From Vitellaria paradoxa (Eukaryota > Streptophyta > Magnoliopsida > Ericales > Sapotaceae): 64,000 nt of DNA. The stretch spans positions 24,252,358-24,316,357 of the forward strand of contig CM034236.1 in assembly GCA_019916065.1 (NCBI GenBank), read 5' to 3'. Under the pieces are notes generated by a model, which saw only the letters and a list, made by a program, of their open reading frames with translations, was not told the origin of the DNA and searched no databases. The position numbers were made by a program, and so were the translations under genes. Below are positions 1 through 12,327 of this stretch, piece by piece (position 1 is the first letter of the stretch; every line of letters begins with the position of its first letter).

Positions 1-917
1 CCAATCAGTTGTGCCATTGACCCAGTAAGTCATGTTGTTGTAATAAAGAAAGTTAATTGCACCATATTTGTAATAGAAATCGTGATTATTCTCAATCTAA
101 TTTGATTTGCATTGCAGGAGACACATAAACGAGCTGAAACAGAACATGCCTCGTGCAACGGACAATCAAATTCGAATGTCCCATTATCAATGTTTTCATG
201 ACTGGTTTAAGAATTACGTACGTGTTAAATATTTTCATATACTTTTATATGTTTTTCACATCACAATGAATTTGGGTTTAATTAATTCATGATAATTTAC
301 ATTCCATAGGTATACAATTTACGAAGTACTATGGATTCTACTTTGACCGATGAAATAAATCAGTTGACTGATGGTCCTTACACGATAGCTCGACGTTACA
401 TAGCTTGTGACATCAATGGGTTTCGATTTCACATCAAGGAAGTAGATGATCGGCGAGCTACACAAAATAGTGGCATCGATTGTCCATCTGTTGACGGTGG
501 TTACTATTACGGCCAACTGAACGACATTATTGAAATCGTTTACAATCGCGGTTTAAGATATTTATTATTCAAGTGTGTCTGGGCTGATCCAATTCACGGG
601 GTTAAAGCTGATAAGTACCAATTTAAATTGGTCAATTTCAACAATTTGTTACATCGAGATGTACAAATAGAAGCTAAACCATACATACTGGCATCCATGG
701 TAGAGCAAGTTTACTATGTTGGCGATCGAGCTGATCCCAATTGGCAAATTGTAGTTAAAATGTCAAGAGGGGGGTGTACCAGATCAACTACGATGAGCCA
801 GATATTGATCCATTCGCCCAACAAGCTCTTGACCAAGATGCAATCGTCCAACGTGATGAAGATGTTAATTGGGTTAGGGACACAGTCGAAGGAGATACAG
901 TTGATTTACATACCTAA
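1..917 (+). pseudogene. TNPD/TNP2-like CACTA transposase, C-terminal exons with DUF4216
   Basis: The last exons of the CACTA transposase gene; the catalytic part is left of the window. A short exon ends near 24 at a GTAAGT donor, and an intron runs to the TTGCAG acceptor at about 117. An exon (118 to about 217) includes MSHYQCFHDWFKNYV. A second intron ends near 310, and the last exon carries the DUF4216 domain (residues such as INGFRFHIKE, TQNSG, YYYGQLNDIIEI, LFKCVWAD, DKYQFKLVNF). In a G run at about 767-773 the frame is lost. In the next frame the typical acidic tail continues (VNWVRDTVEGDTVDLHT) to a TAA at 915-917. One extra G explains the break, so it may be a real frameshift or a homopolymer error. 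DUF4216 is known from CACTA proteins; its role is not established. Confidence 0.85.
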
Positions 918-1056
918 TACACGGTTGTGTACTTTTTTATCCAAACAAAGTAGATTTTAAATTTATTTTTCTTTGTATTTGAAATTGTAATAAATTTAAA
1001 TTGTGAACAGTTAGGGAGCCATATTCGGACGCTCTAGGAGGAGGACTCGTCCTAGG

Positions 1057-2556
1057 ATGATGGCTGAGCGTCTCGGGCTATCCTGTGCCGGGAGTAACTC
1101 AGCAGATGCTGTCCCACCTTCACCCCCTATGTCCGTGCGTCCTTTAGTGACTGACTATACAGATGCAGGTAAAGTTTGTCAGTTTTAGAATTTATCCTAT
1201 CCAACATCAGTCGTTATATTCTGTATAGACTTATCGCGTAACAATTTGTTTGAAATAGATTCTCCCACTCTGAGCAGGCTTTCAAGGTCCGGTAGAGGGC
1301 CCTCGAAGGGATTGCCATAGTGGAACTGCGGATCTCAGTGGATGACCGTTCAGTGGGATGACGCCCCCCATCCGGTGGGGAGGGATGGACGGTCTCTGAT
1401 TTCACAGCTCGGACATTTGGTCCGGAATCTGATTAGATTCCCGTTGACCACCCTCGAGTGGGATCGTTTCCCAGATTCTACGTTCGAGGGTTTATGAACC
1501 GAGGTGAAGATATAAAAATTTTATTTTCTAATTGTACGTGGTTTATGTGCTGAAAATTGTAACATAAATAATATTCTACAATTTGTCATTTTTAGGCCAA
1601 TGTAGTTGATGTTCCTCCAGACTTCCGGGACATTATGTTCTCCAAGTGTCGGAAGATGTGGAAGGATCATAAAAATAAGATTAAAGATAAATATTGGAAG
1701 GGTCATGAGAATGACCCTGACTTCCTCTAGCGGGTCCCACCGGGCGTTCTTCCCCACCAGTGGGCTGAGCTTGTCAGGTATTGGTCGAGTCCCGAGGCAC
1801 AGGTGAGTAGATTGCGAGTTGATTTTTTTTCCTTAAGTTTTGACGTTATAAAGCGTAAATTACAAAAACTAATCGAGAAAAACTTAAAATAGGCAGAGGC
1901 CCAGAGGAACTCGCAAAATCGAGGATTGCAGGGGCCGGGGCACAAAGAGGGGACTCGACACTTTTCTCAGGTTCACCACGAGGTAAAAACAATAGCTTAC
2001 CACGCCAATAGTGACTTTTTTTATTTATCTTATTTAATGATAGTAAATTATTAACATATAATTTACCTTTCAACAGAGGACAGAGGAGGGTCTGAGGACA
2101 GATTGGATGTCCATGTGGTTAGCAACTCGACGTACTGATTCGCTGGAGGTTCAGGCCATACAGGTAACTAATTTTAATATTTTGTCCAATGAACATATAA
2201 TTTAATTTTTTCTTTAGATAATATAGTTAGTTATCTTGTTTTTTTCTATTTCGGCTTATTTGCATTTGGCGCAGTTTAATGCATGGTTAGGCGAGCTGCC
2301 GCCGGATGAGAGGGAGTCTGAGGAGAGGAGGGACGAGATATTTTTCTCCATTGTCAGACGCGATGGTCATGGATACACACTTACGCGGCGCGTGGGTATT
2401 CAACGCCGATCCGTCACACGAGCAGAGTCATCTTCTCAGGCCAGACGTCGCGACCAGGATCTGCTCCAGACCTTTCGAGCTGATATGGACGCGCGAGAGG
2501 CATCACTTCGGGTCGAGATGATGGCTGAGATGGAGAAGTGCGTCTCTCAGAGTTAA
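1057..2556 (+). pseudogene. TNPA-like CACTA protein (plant transposase Ptta/En/Spm type), multi-exon
   Basis: A split gene downstream of the transposase. A first exon starts at the ATG at 1057 (MMAERLGLSCAGSN) and ends near 1168 at a GTAAAG donor. A degraded second exon spans roughly 1220-1500 (SGRGPSKGLP is recognisable). Better exons follow at about 1596-1801 (FRDIMFSKCRKMWKDHKNKI, an in-frame TAG, then PPGVLPHQWAELVRYWSSPEAQ in part), 1895-1981, 2077-2162 and 2273-2556, each bounded by AG and GT. The last exon ends in a charged, probably coiled-coil tail. In En/Spm, TNPA binds subterminal repeats and helps transposition. The TAG and the degraded exon 2 suggest a dead copy. Exon limits are by eye. 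Confidence 0.7.
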
Positions 2557-3130
2557 AGCCATCCACCTCCTCCTTCTTAAGTTAAAAATTTTATTTTTAG
2601 TTACTATTACTCATTAAAATTTTATAAATTTATTTATTCATGTCTTTTTAATTATCACGTTCTAATTTCATTATTATTCCATTGTAAGACCCGAATGATG
2701 GCAGATGGCCCTCTTGGACTGATTAGGATCTATTTGTATATATTTTGATCAATACATTTATATATATTTCTGTTTTTGTATTTTGAACATTTGCATATAA
2801 TAAAATTTTGTTTTAATTGTAATCTAATTTGATATTGTGTTTGTATATATAATCATAATTTTAGGAGCTATTTTTTTATTGATTTTATGAAAAATTTCAT
2901 TAATTCCAAGTGCAAATTAATAAATTAAATTTAATATAAATATTTATACATAAATAATTAAATATAATAGTTATTATAAATAATTAATAACTATTAAATA
3001 AATAATTATTATAAATAAATAATAAATTATTATTAAATAGATTTTTTAAATAATTTGATTTGTAAAAAAATTATTGAGATTTTATTATAATAAATCATTA
3101 AAATTCTTTTTAAAAAAAAATACTAAGTAT
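2557..3130. other. AT-rich spacer inside the CACTA element
   Basis: About 570 bases of very AT-rich sequence between the TNPA-like stop codon and the subterminal repeats. It has many short TAAATAATTA-type runs at 2930-3060 and no open frame of note. Its 5' part is probably the 3' untranslated region of the TNPA-like gene. Confidence 0.6.
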
Positions 3131-3562
3131 TAGCGACCGCTTAAAGCAGTCGCTAATACCCAAAAGGGTCGCTACTTCCTTGGCGCCAAATGGCCATGGC
3201 TTCCGCGCGTAATTAATTGCGACCGCTATTCCGTATTAGCGACCGCTACTTACGGTCGCTAATAATTCGCGCCTTTTTACGCCAGCAGTAGCATCTTCGC
3301 GCCAAAAAAATAGCGACCGCTTTTAATTTTTGGCGACCGCTTCTAGCGGTCACTAATTGACTGACGTTTTTAACTCAAGCGGTCGCACACGCGGTCGCAA
3401 ATAATTTAGCGACCGCCTTGTCGGTCGCTAATACTTTTTAGCGACGACCAAATGTGACTCGCTTGACACGGTCGCTAAGCCGTCACTAATACTTTTAGTG
3501 ACCGCTATCTTTCATTTAGCGATTGCCCCAAGCAGTCGCTAATACTGCTCTTTCCAGTAGTG
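3131..3562. repeat. CACTA subterminal repeats and terminal inverted repeat
   Basis: A dense array of a short motif, AGCGACCGCTT and its complement AGCGGTCGCTAAT, in both orientations, with mutated forms such as AGTGACCGC and AGCGATTGC. Repeats of this kind near the ends of CACTA elements are the binding sites for TNPA-type proteins. The array ends in the terminus at 3547-3562, which reads CACTACTGGAAAGAGC on the minus strand. Confidence 0.88.
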
Positions 3563-4307
3563 AAAGTCTTCCCATTGTCGAGGATTTTGGTACACAAAGC
3601 CTCTAAGTTACTGTTGTAAAGATCGGTTTGTGACCTCCGTTTGCCCATTCATTTGAGAATGATAGGGCGAGCTCATAGACAACTGTGACCCTTGCATTTT
3701 AAACAGTTTGCTCCAAAATGACTTATAAAGATTCGATCCCTATCCATGATCATAAAGCGAGGGACACCATGAAGTTTGATAACATTAGCTATAAATAATC
3801 TTGCCACTGACTTTGTTATGTAAGGATGAGTTATTGAAATGAAATGAGCGTACTTGGTGAGTCAATTAACCACCGCCAAGACTCCATTATAACCAATCCA
3901 CTGAGGTAGCCCTTCAATTAAATCTAGTGTAATGTCCTACCATACTCTATTCGGCACTGGTAAAGGTTGCAGTAGCCCATTTGGTTTTTTGGAATCACTT
4001 TTGATCCTTTTGTAGGTATTATATTAAGCTACATATTCCCATACATCCTTCTTCATTTCGGGCCAGTAGAAGGTGTTTGCGATTCTAGCCCAAGTCCTGT
4101 AAACTTCTGAATGACCATAAATGGTTGAGTCATGAACATGATGCCATACTTTTTTATTTCTCCTTAATCCATCACCTAGACCCTGCTACAATACAGTAGC
4201 AGTTCTCCATTCATCTTAGAGGTCTCTATTATTTCTGGAGTTCATTCTATCTTTTCTTTTTTTCTTTTGGCATTTTGTGCATTCCCTAATAGCTTCACGT
4301 ATCTCAT
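3563..4307 (-). pseudogene. Chromovirus (Ty3/gypsy) integrase remnant
   Basis: Read on the minus strand, broken frames give recognisable chromovirus integrase: LHDSTIYGHSEVYRTW (zinc-binding region), NTFYWPEMKKDV, then the catalytic core with LDLIEGLPQWIGYNGVLAVV and IMDRDRIFISHF. The conserved second-D block is present, but many stops and frameshifts make this a fossil. The CACTA element cuts it at the position of the family's WEDF-like block, and element T cuts it at 4308. The sequence differs from the Athila-like integrases elsewhere in the window. It is probably of the Tekay/Del or CRM group, which I cannot settle by eye. Confidence 0.75.
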
Positions 4308-5876
4308 TGACCGCTCTCAAAATTTGAAGAGGCTCACTCTCAAGTGCAAGAGGTCGGTTGAGTTTAGTCTAGGTGAGTCCTAGGACGTCATCTCCACAGG
4401 GAGCAAGGGTGTGACTAAATTTGGGAAAACTTATTTTTGAAAATGCTTGCAAAAATTTTGATAAGAAAAGAAGAAAATATTTTTTGATTTTTTTTTTCAA
4501 ATTAGGGATTGTAACGATGATTTGAAAACACAAGTTAAGCAAAAACCTAAAACACTAAGGAAGGCAACCAGTTGTAAACTTAAATTAACTACTTGAATTG
4601 AAACACTTAACTTTAACCTATTCCTGTAATGTTCTCAAAGGGATGAATTCAGATGTGGTTAACACAACCTAATATCTAGACATGTAGTATTAGGCCAGAA
4701 GATTCAGTGTTAGAAAACCTTTCTGGAAGGAAATCGCTATTCTAGGGTCTTGAAATCAAGTTCGAAGTCATCGGGACATGGAATTGACTCTCGGTTAGCA
4801 CTATCGTAACCGAAGTTCAACTTTATCACAGGTGATTCATTTTTGAAAGTTAACCTAGAACTATGATCCTTACATTTTTAATCAAAAGACAATAATGAAG
4901 TTCAATTCATAATGTCTGAATTCATCTTCTTCGATTTCATTATATTCCTAGATTAAAACCAAGAAACAAACTCTAGCCTAGCATTGTAAAAGCGTAAATA
5001 AGGCTTTGCAAAAAAAAAAAAAAAGGTCTTCATTGTGTAAGAAAAAGCTAAAGTGAAGTACTTCGAAATACTTTAAAGCACTTCCGAAACTAAACCAATA
5101 ACAAAAGAGTGAAGATGCATTGTTACGAAGTGAAAACAAAGAATATAAAATAAGAAATAATGAACTTTGGAGTAAACTTAATGAAAATTGTTGCTTACAA
5201 GATAAACCCTAATGCGAAGATGAAGTGAACTCTTCTATCAATCTAAACAAGATGAAACGGCTAGTCCTAGGTGCAAAAAGTCCCCAATACATCAGCATTT
5301 AGCCTATTTATAGGCTTACATAACTCAATGGTACATACGTAAATTTACAATTCAAATTTAATGCCAAACGTCTACTGGAAGTACCCCACGAGCACCCAAG
5401 CCACTGCACACTCCACATGTTCGATGAAAGTCCTGAACCAAATACTGAAAATCCAGTCTCGATGGGTGCCCAAGGTCTTGTGGAGTCGGGCACCCAAGTC
5501 TTGTGCGCCAAAGGTGAGTCTAGCCTAAACAAGCCTCGGTGGGTGCCTAAGGTCTTGTGCAGTCGGGTGCCCAAGCCTTGTGCGTCCAAGGTATGTGCGC
5601 CCAAGGTGCTCTCCAAGCTAACTCCTGTAACATCTAGCCTCGGTGGCACCCATCCCTTGCTCAGCTGTGTGCCCAAGGATGACTAGTTCAGTCCTGAATT
5701 GCAAATTTAGGCTTCTAACTTGACTTCCTTGAGTTATGTTTCTCCATTATCCTACAAAAACCCAAAATGACAAAGTAAATAGTTAAAGCATGATAAAAAA
5801 TGGATTTTACTTGATAATTTGTTCATAAGTAGAGTGTAAAATGAGGTTAAAAAGTAACAATGATTGCATGCAATCA
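4308..5876 (-). repeat. Element T 3' LTR
   Basis: 1569 bp with TG..CA ends. It matches the partial LTR at 63086-64000 with many substitutions, so T is old. On the minus strand it begins with a perfect 16-bp palindrome, TGATTGCATGCAATCA (5861-5876). A TATA-like CCTATAAATAGG is at 5302-5313. Upstream of it, 5463-5676 holds repeated TGGGTGCCCAAGG and GGGCACCCAAG motifs in both orientations. A run of A is at about 5011-5024. Confidence 0.88.
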
Positions 5877-5890
5877 CACCCCCCAACCTA
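5877..5890 (-). promoter_or_regulatory. Element T polypurine tract
   Basis: On the minus strand the bases before the 3' LTR read AGGTTGGGGGGTG. This is the plus-strand primer site expected next to the 3' LTR. Similar tracts border the 3' LTRs of Q, P and S. Confidence 0.8.
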
Positions 5891-6980
5891 GACATTATTA
5901 GTCCCTAGGAATGGAAAGAATTCTGACAAAAAGAAAATGAACATGTACCAAGTAAAACCATATTATTCAACTGAAAAGAAAAGGGAGGTCCATTTTCGTA
6001 GGAGACACACGGCCACACTTAGCACGTGAGGCAAGCCCTTTAAACCCCTAGGTTCCCCTTAGTGGACGAGTAAGGTCTCCTGAGGGTTTGTAGTGATGCT
6101 ACCCACAAACATCTATGGTTTGGTCTTAAGATGTCAAAAAGTGATTAAGATAAAAAATGAATCAAGCTCACCCAGCAAGTCACAAAACTCAAATATCATG
6201 TGTAATTCCCTAGTGTTAAGCATAAATGTATGGACTACTAATGTAAGAAGAACATGTGTACAAAGTTGTTTCATTCATTCCACAAGGTTGCAAGAGCATA
6301 AACGGAGTTAGGTTTTGACTTCAAAACTCACTGGATACCACTCATAAGAAGGAATTCACTCATCACGGGTTCACACACACCTATTAGCATATGATGCTGT
6401 CCTAGTTGCACATAACCCCACAAATTAATGAGTAAACTGAATTAAAGTTCAAGTGAACAGCTCCTAACCATGTTCCAGTACATGTGCAAAAGATCACACC
6501 ACAACTTACACAAGACCATTACATGCACAATATAAGAGTTGCTTGCTTAGAATCCACTAGGTCTTTGTTTAGGTTGTAACTTGGCCATGGGTAAAGGCTT
6601 TCAAAAGAAGATATGGAGTTCAAAGCACATGTCTTAGGTTACTGTTGTTTTAGTGCACACAAATCCAAAATTACCCTATTCCTTTTCCAAACCCCAACAA
6701 AAATCCCAACAAGAAGCTTATTCCTACTAAATACTACCCCTAGGACAATTTCAAATATAGCAAACAATGTACAAGTCCCACAATTTTATAAACAAAAGGA
6801 ACGAGAAATTTTTTTTTCTTTCTTTTTTTTTCTTTTCTTTTTTTCTTTTTTGAAAAAATGAAATATACGTCAATTGAATTCTCCACCCTATATTTCCTCT
6901 CAATATACTCTCAAAAGTTTCCATTTCCAACCCCATTCACATCATTAACGTTGAGGCACTTTTACCACCCAAGACATATG
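5877..6980 (-). other. Element T 3' noncoding region, part next to the LTR
   Basis: No credible coding frame. The sequence matches the 3' noncoding regions of R, Q, P and S: blocks around CCTAGGTTCCCCTTAGTGG (6048-6066), GAATCCACTAGGTCTTTG (6550-6567) and a homopurine tract in element sense (T-rich on the + strand, about 6809-6856). It is cut at 6980 by the copia-type solo LTR. Confidence 0.75.
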
Positions 6981-9900
6981 TGTTGGGATGTATGCCCTAA
7001 AGTCATATATTAAATGATGAACTGATTTTATTTTAGTACAGAATTATTATTTAGTTTATCTAAAGTTTCTTTATTATTTATGGATTCATATATTTCATGT
7101 GATAAATGTTATCCTTGGTTGATTAATCAACTTGATTCATGTGCATGAAAGTGTTTTATACACAGGAGATATGAATCTAAGTATTAATCAATCTAGATTT
7201 GTTCACAGTCAGCGTTGAGATGGGGACATTTCAACTGAAAGATTGTAACATTTTAGATTTCTATATGATAGAATGATTTATCTCAATCATTAGAGTAGTG
7301 GACTTTGAATCTAAAGTGTTGGTGTGAAAGACATCGAACAGGACAATCATAAGAAACACATCTAAGCTATGCTATCCGCATTGATGTATTTCTTATGTTC
7401 ACTCTAAGCAATTGCTCTAAATCCTGAGATAGTGATGGACACTATTTTATGTAATGATGACTTTAATTCATTAGGAGTGAGGCTGATTATCATTAGGCCA
7501 ACACTTCAGTGTTTTGGGAAATCATTATATAAAACTAGGGAACATACACTATCAAGAAGGAATCTATAATCTCATTTGAGATAGGATATTATCCATATTA
7601 AGAATATTAACTGATCATTAAATCCGGATCCGGTCATCTTAATAATATGTTATTAAGAAGGTGACCAACACAAAATGATTAGAATAATAGTTCTTAGAAT
7701 ATGGAGGGAGGTATCAATTAGAATTGGATAGCTTTGTAATTCTAATTGTCTCAATATCTGGTGGAGGGGCTCAATTGCAGAATTAAAGAGTAAATAAGGT
7801 GTTTTGTGAAATTATTTCAATAAACTAGGGTTGGAGTTCAATTATACCTTTTTAGTGGAGTAAGGTATAATTATTAGGGGAAGTATTCGTAATTATGAGA
7901 TAATTATGAGTAATTTTCTAATTAGCCAACTTAAGTTTGTTTGCACCTAGGTCCTCTACTCTTGCCTATATAAAGGATTAGTCTATTAGGTTGCTCACAC
8001 AACCCTAGACATCAAAAAACCCTAAGAGGATCCTAATAGGAGAAAGAGTTGTAATACCTCAGATTTTTGTGTTAAAACAAGTATATGGTTTTGGATGCAT
8101 TTTGGAAGGGATATTATGTTAATTTAGTGGAATGGATCATTAATGGTACTTTAGAGTTGAGAACTTTGAAAGAGAAGGGTTAGAGAATCAAAAGGTGGCA
8201 TTTTAGCTAAGTGTAGGAAAAAAGGGGTATCTTGGGCGCACAAGGCATGGGCGCCTAAGGAAACAGTGGACTTGACAAATGTGAGTTTCTCTGTATTTTT
8301 CAGTTGACCCCTCTCCCCTATGAACCTATATCTAGCTAGGGGTGATGAGAGGGTCTAAAATTCACTGTTGAGGGGTTTAAAATATTGATTATATATATAT
8401 ATGTGGGTGATATGATGCAAGAGAGAGAGAGAGAGAAGTGGTTTGGAGAAGAAGAAAACTGGGTGAAGAAGCAAAAGAAGAAGAAAAGGCAACTGGGTGG
8501 AATCCTTGAGAGTAAATTCATCTAGCCTTCATGGAAATTGAATTCTTCTTGCAAAAGTGTAATTGAACCCTCAAGGAACCTTTCTATATGATTTATTTGT
8601 AGTTTGGATCAATGGATGAAGAGTTAGAGCTCATCAAAGTTTGAGGGTTTGGAACCGGGAGACACCATCTTGTGGATCCATTTTCTTCCAACTTGAGGTA
8701 GGGATTTGATGCCTCATTCTTACATATGTGATGTGTAACAAGGAGTAGATTACCATTAGAAAACCCTCTTCAAGTGTTGGTTACATGTATGGAAACTATT
8801 GGTAGTTATATACACATATTTATGTATGGTATAGGTTGAGAGAGTGAAAATGGTGTATGATCCATAACTTGACCTTTGGTTGATGAAAACTCAAGTGGAT
8901 AATTTTGTTTGGTGCCTAAGAACCTTGTGTTGATGTTAGAAACATGAAACTTTAGGTATTTTTACTTTAACTTGGTCAATTTGAGGTCTTAAGGGTGAAA
9001 AATCATGTAACTAGAAAACAGGGTATGGAACCCGTAACTTGGACCAAGTTGCGGGCGCACGAGGGAGACACAATTGGGCACCCAAGCCCTTTGGGTGCCC
9101 AAGACATGGGCACCCAGCCCTTGGGCGCACGGCTGAGTGTTAGCTTGGGCGCCCACCGAGCCTAGGTCACTTTTCTGACTTTGTTTAGTTTGGTCTCCTA
9201 CTTTGGGCATATGAAAGAGTTGGTAACATGTTTTTACATGAAACTTTTACTTGATTAATTGCATGGATTTAGAAAGGGAAATGTGCTTTAAAAAGTGATT
9301 AAGGATTGGTTATCTTAAACTAATGGGACTTAACTTGTAAGGGTATGTGAATGTCACCTTGAATTGCATGAATTGGAAGATTATTTTGAGATAAAAGTCT
9401 TAATTGAATAGAATTGTGAATATGCCTTGATGTAAACTAAATGTTGAGGTATATGAACATGCGATTGATTAAGTAAAATGTGAATTGACAAAGAGACTCA
9501 AATTTATAATGTAAATGTTTAATGTTTAATAAGGCTTGATCAATGTTGATATATGATGAATCTTGGGATGAACCGAAAAGTGAATATACGATTGAAAGAT
9601 ATTGAAATGTGAACTTTTGTTAATAAGTGATGGAAATTAAATGAGGCCTGGGTTGAATGAAATGAAGAGATGGAATGAGTTGTGTTCCATGATGAAATGG
9701 AATGTGGTTATGTGTGTTGGAAAGTTTGTGATGATGAATTTGAATTGTGATTAAGAATATTGAATGTGATGAATGATTGGTTGTGTGCCGAGGGCCGTGG
9801 TGGGGTGTGAAAATAGAAAGGGTCGTGAGATTCCCCTCGGGTTGAAAGACCCAGAACCTGCACAGGGTTTGGTGTCAATGCTAGTGGATTAGTAGCCCAT

Positions 9901-11131
9901 AACATTGTGTGTGTATGGCTTACTTGTGACCCTGGACTGTGATCCTAAAACATGATGTTCGGTTTACCATTTCCGTTAGGTCTAGACCCATAAAAGATGG
10001 TGTTGTGTATACACCTAACCCCCGAGGATTTGTGTGGTTGTGGCCATGTGATTGAATGATGAAATAATGATACTGTGGATGTGATTATGTGATTGAATGA
10101 TGAATAAATAGTAATGTGGATGTGGATATGTGATTGAATGTTGAATAGTGATAAGATGGTATGGAATGTGATTAGATTCTATGTTGGGAAATTCTATAAT
10201 GAAGAATAATTGGAATTGAATACTACACTATGATGTTATTAAATGGCGATAAATATTATAAATATGGTTATGTGATCGACTATGATTAAACATCAAAGAG
10301 ATAATTGAAATGTGATTTGAACTAATAAATGAAATTTCAAAGATTAAGTATTTATTTGGAATTGAATCCTCCTTATGATATTGTTGTGTGAAAATGAATA
10401 AATTCAAAATCGGTTATGTAGTTAGGTTGATAAACTGTTATGGCTCTAGAACATATTGAGATAACTAGCTATACCGTGAATAGCATGCATGTTTGGAATA
10501 CATATCATATATGTTTGTTTGAGACATCGTGGGCACAAGTGGACCCGTGCTCACGTCCTTACAGAATTTGATGCAAGTGGGCTAATGGGGTTTGGAATAG
10601 AAGGGTGTGCGTGAGCCCTACCAAGTTTAGCAAAGCTCTTGGTCATCTAGTTTAAATTTCTTTGGAATTTTAACATTGTACATTGCTAGATTTATTTGAT
10701 TTGGTTGTAATGGCCTTAAGGCCTAAATTATGTATTAATGGGAATGGTGTATGGAGTATATGATCTGGCAATAGTCAAGGTTAAACTTATGTTATCTTAT
10801 CTTATGTCTCGGGCTCACTAGCTTACGTTGCGTTGCTCTGATCATGGGTTGGTTATGTTAGTACACGTTCTGTGTGTTTATCACTCACCCCTCGGGTCAC
10901 GAGATCTGGGCCGTGACAAGAGTGGAAAACCTAGGCATCTTAACGATCAGAAAAAGAGAAGTTCAAGAAACCAAGATCAAATCAAGAAATAACAAAAGGT
11001 TAGTTTTGTTTATTAATTTAATTTCGCTTTTGTATTTTGAATACAATTATATAAAAAATTTATAATTTTTCATGCATGATTGATCCGATTTTGTTTTTAA
11101 AACCTATTCCACTGCATTCTTGATTCCAACA
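6981..11131 (+). mobile_element. Copia-type solo LTR, itself interrupted
   Basis: Starts TGTTGGGATGTATGCCC at 6981 and ends TTGATTCCAACA at 11131, so TGTTGG/CCAACA are its inverted ends. Flanks are ATATG (6976-6980) and ATGTG (11132-11136), a 5-bp target duplication with one substitution; sibling elements support ATGTG as original. Without the nested insertion it is about 1.28 kb. A TATA box, CTATATAAAGG, is at about 7967 on the + strand. No primer site, coding region or second LTR is present, so it is a solo LTR left by recombination. The copia assignment rests on the TGTTGGGATGTATGCCC start and is an inference. Confidence 0.78.
8050..10918 (+). mobile_element. Gypsy (chromovirus-type) solo LTR
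   Basis: Starts TGTAATACCTCAGATTTT at 8050 and ends GGGCCGTGACA at 10918, flanked by a perfect AGAGT duplication (8045-8049 and 10919-10923). These ends resemble long Tekay/Del-type chromovirus LTRs. At 2.87 kb with no primer site, no polypurine tract, no coding region and no internal repeat of its start, a solo LTR is the simplest reading. It holds GGGCGCC/GGGTGCCC motifs at 8231-8260 and 9074-9155 like those in element T. Open frames inside are short and unsupported. Confidence 0.78.
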
Positions 11132-12327
11132 ATGTGAGGGTAAGGCTTAAAGTGTGTGAATAAGGTTAAGGGATAATATATGAGGTGGAAACCAAGAAAA
11201 GAAATATATCAAAGAAATGTATCACACATTTTATTAAAAGGCTCCAAGTTGGTTCCTAGGGTAATTTCTTATCAAAGAAGCACAAGGAAGCCCAAAGATA
11301 GCAAAGAGGGCCTAGCATCATGTTCAAAGCTTGCAACAGCTCATAATATACCAAATGAAACTCATGCAAGTGTGTGAGATGCAATTGGTGCATTGAAATT
11401 CAAAGTGAAGAGTAGAAGAGCTATGATCATGTGCAATCCCTCAAGAAAAGAACAATAGGCTCAAAAGCTTACCATTAAGGGGTATAAGTTTCCACCTAGT
11501 CCAAGAATGCTCAAGTAACCAATGTTAACAAAATCCACTCCTAAGCACATACAACTTTTCTTCTGTACGGTTGTCTCAACAAAAAGTGCACAAGGTCGTA
11601 ACACACTCAATTCGAGCTAAGTTTCTTATTAAAATTTGAACACGAATCACCATCATTCTCTCACTTAAGGGCATAATCAACCAAACCACAAAGGGCTAAC
11701 ATGTAAGGTACAAATGTGCTAAAATCATACATTTTATCTCTAATATGCTCAATTTTTTTTTATTTTTTATTTTACTAAAAGTTAAGTCATCATGCGAACT
11801 CTACCCCCCAACCTAAACTCAACATTGTCCTCAATGTGAAAACCATGAAGCAAATGTGGGTTTAGAGTGTGCCAAAGTGAGCATGATGAGGAGCAGAAAG
11901 AGCAAGAACAATAACACATCAGCCAATCATACATCCAAAAAAAAAAAAAGAAAATCCCTCGCAAGTAATACGAAACACCCCCAACCTAGTTTCTACAACA
12001 TTTCAAACAACAAGGAGTGGAAAGGGCACAATGTAGAAAAAAAAAGGTAAAACAGATGGACGTTACCTAAAGAATTGTAGTAAGTAACAAATAAAATGAA
12101 AAGAGCAAAGATGAAAGAATTAAAGAATTTTTTTTAAATAAAGAAAAGAGCAGGGTACATCATTCAAACATCATCCAGAAAGTTCATCATAACCCACAAT
12201 AACATCATCATAACATTCAGTTTTAGGTCATAAATAGGGAATGTCTTTCAAAATCAGACCTAAACCGACAAAACCAACCCTAAGCCAATGACAAGCAGCA
12301 AGAAAGTGAGATCAACAATGATAAATC
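11132..12327 (-). other. Element T 3' noncoding region, part next to ORF3
   Basis: Continuation of the T 3' noncoding region after the solo LTR. It holds two further polypurine-like tracts in element sense, seen on the + strand as ACCCCCCAACCTAAACTC (about 11803) and CACCCCCAACCTAG (about 11977), and the block CATTGTCCTCAATGTG (about 11823). The same features occur in R, Q, P and S. No credible coding frame. Confidence 0.72.

Larger units (their letters stand above)
1..3562 (+). mobile_element. CACTA (En/Spm) DNA transposon, 3' part
   Basis: The right-hand part of a CACTA-superfamily transposon. The left end lies outside the window. Reading left to right it has the end of a TNPD/TNP2-like transposase gene with a DUF4216 domain, a multi-exon TNPA-like gene, an AT-rich spacer, a block of subterminal repeats and a terminus that reads CACTACTGGAAAGAGC on the minus strand, ending at 3562. 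The order TNPD then TNPA then 3' terminus is the usual CACTA order. The next three bases are AAA, the expected 3-bp target duplication, but the other side cannot be seen. The element interrupts an integrase reading frame of an older chromovirus (3563-4307). Confidence 0.9.

Noticed and set aside
3131..3562. A satellite or tandem array
   Set aside because: Repeats are short, in both orientations and end at a CACTA terminus, so they are subterminal repeats of the transposon.
5308..5686. Overlapping open frames of 89-122 codons in the T LTR
   Set aside because: They arise from the GC-rich GGGTGCCCAAG repeats on both strands and have no family resemblance.
8050..10918. A complete non-autonomous retrotransposon rather than a solo LTR
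   Set aside because: No repeated terminal segment, primer site or polypurine tract is visible, while the ends and the TSD fit one LTR. A relative with internal sequence would change this.
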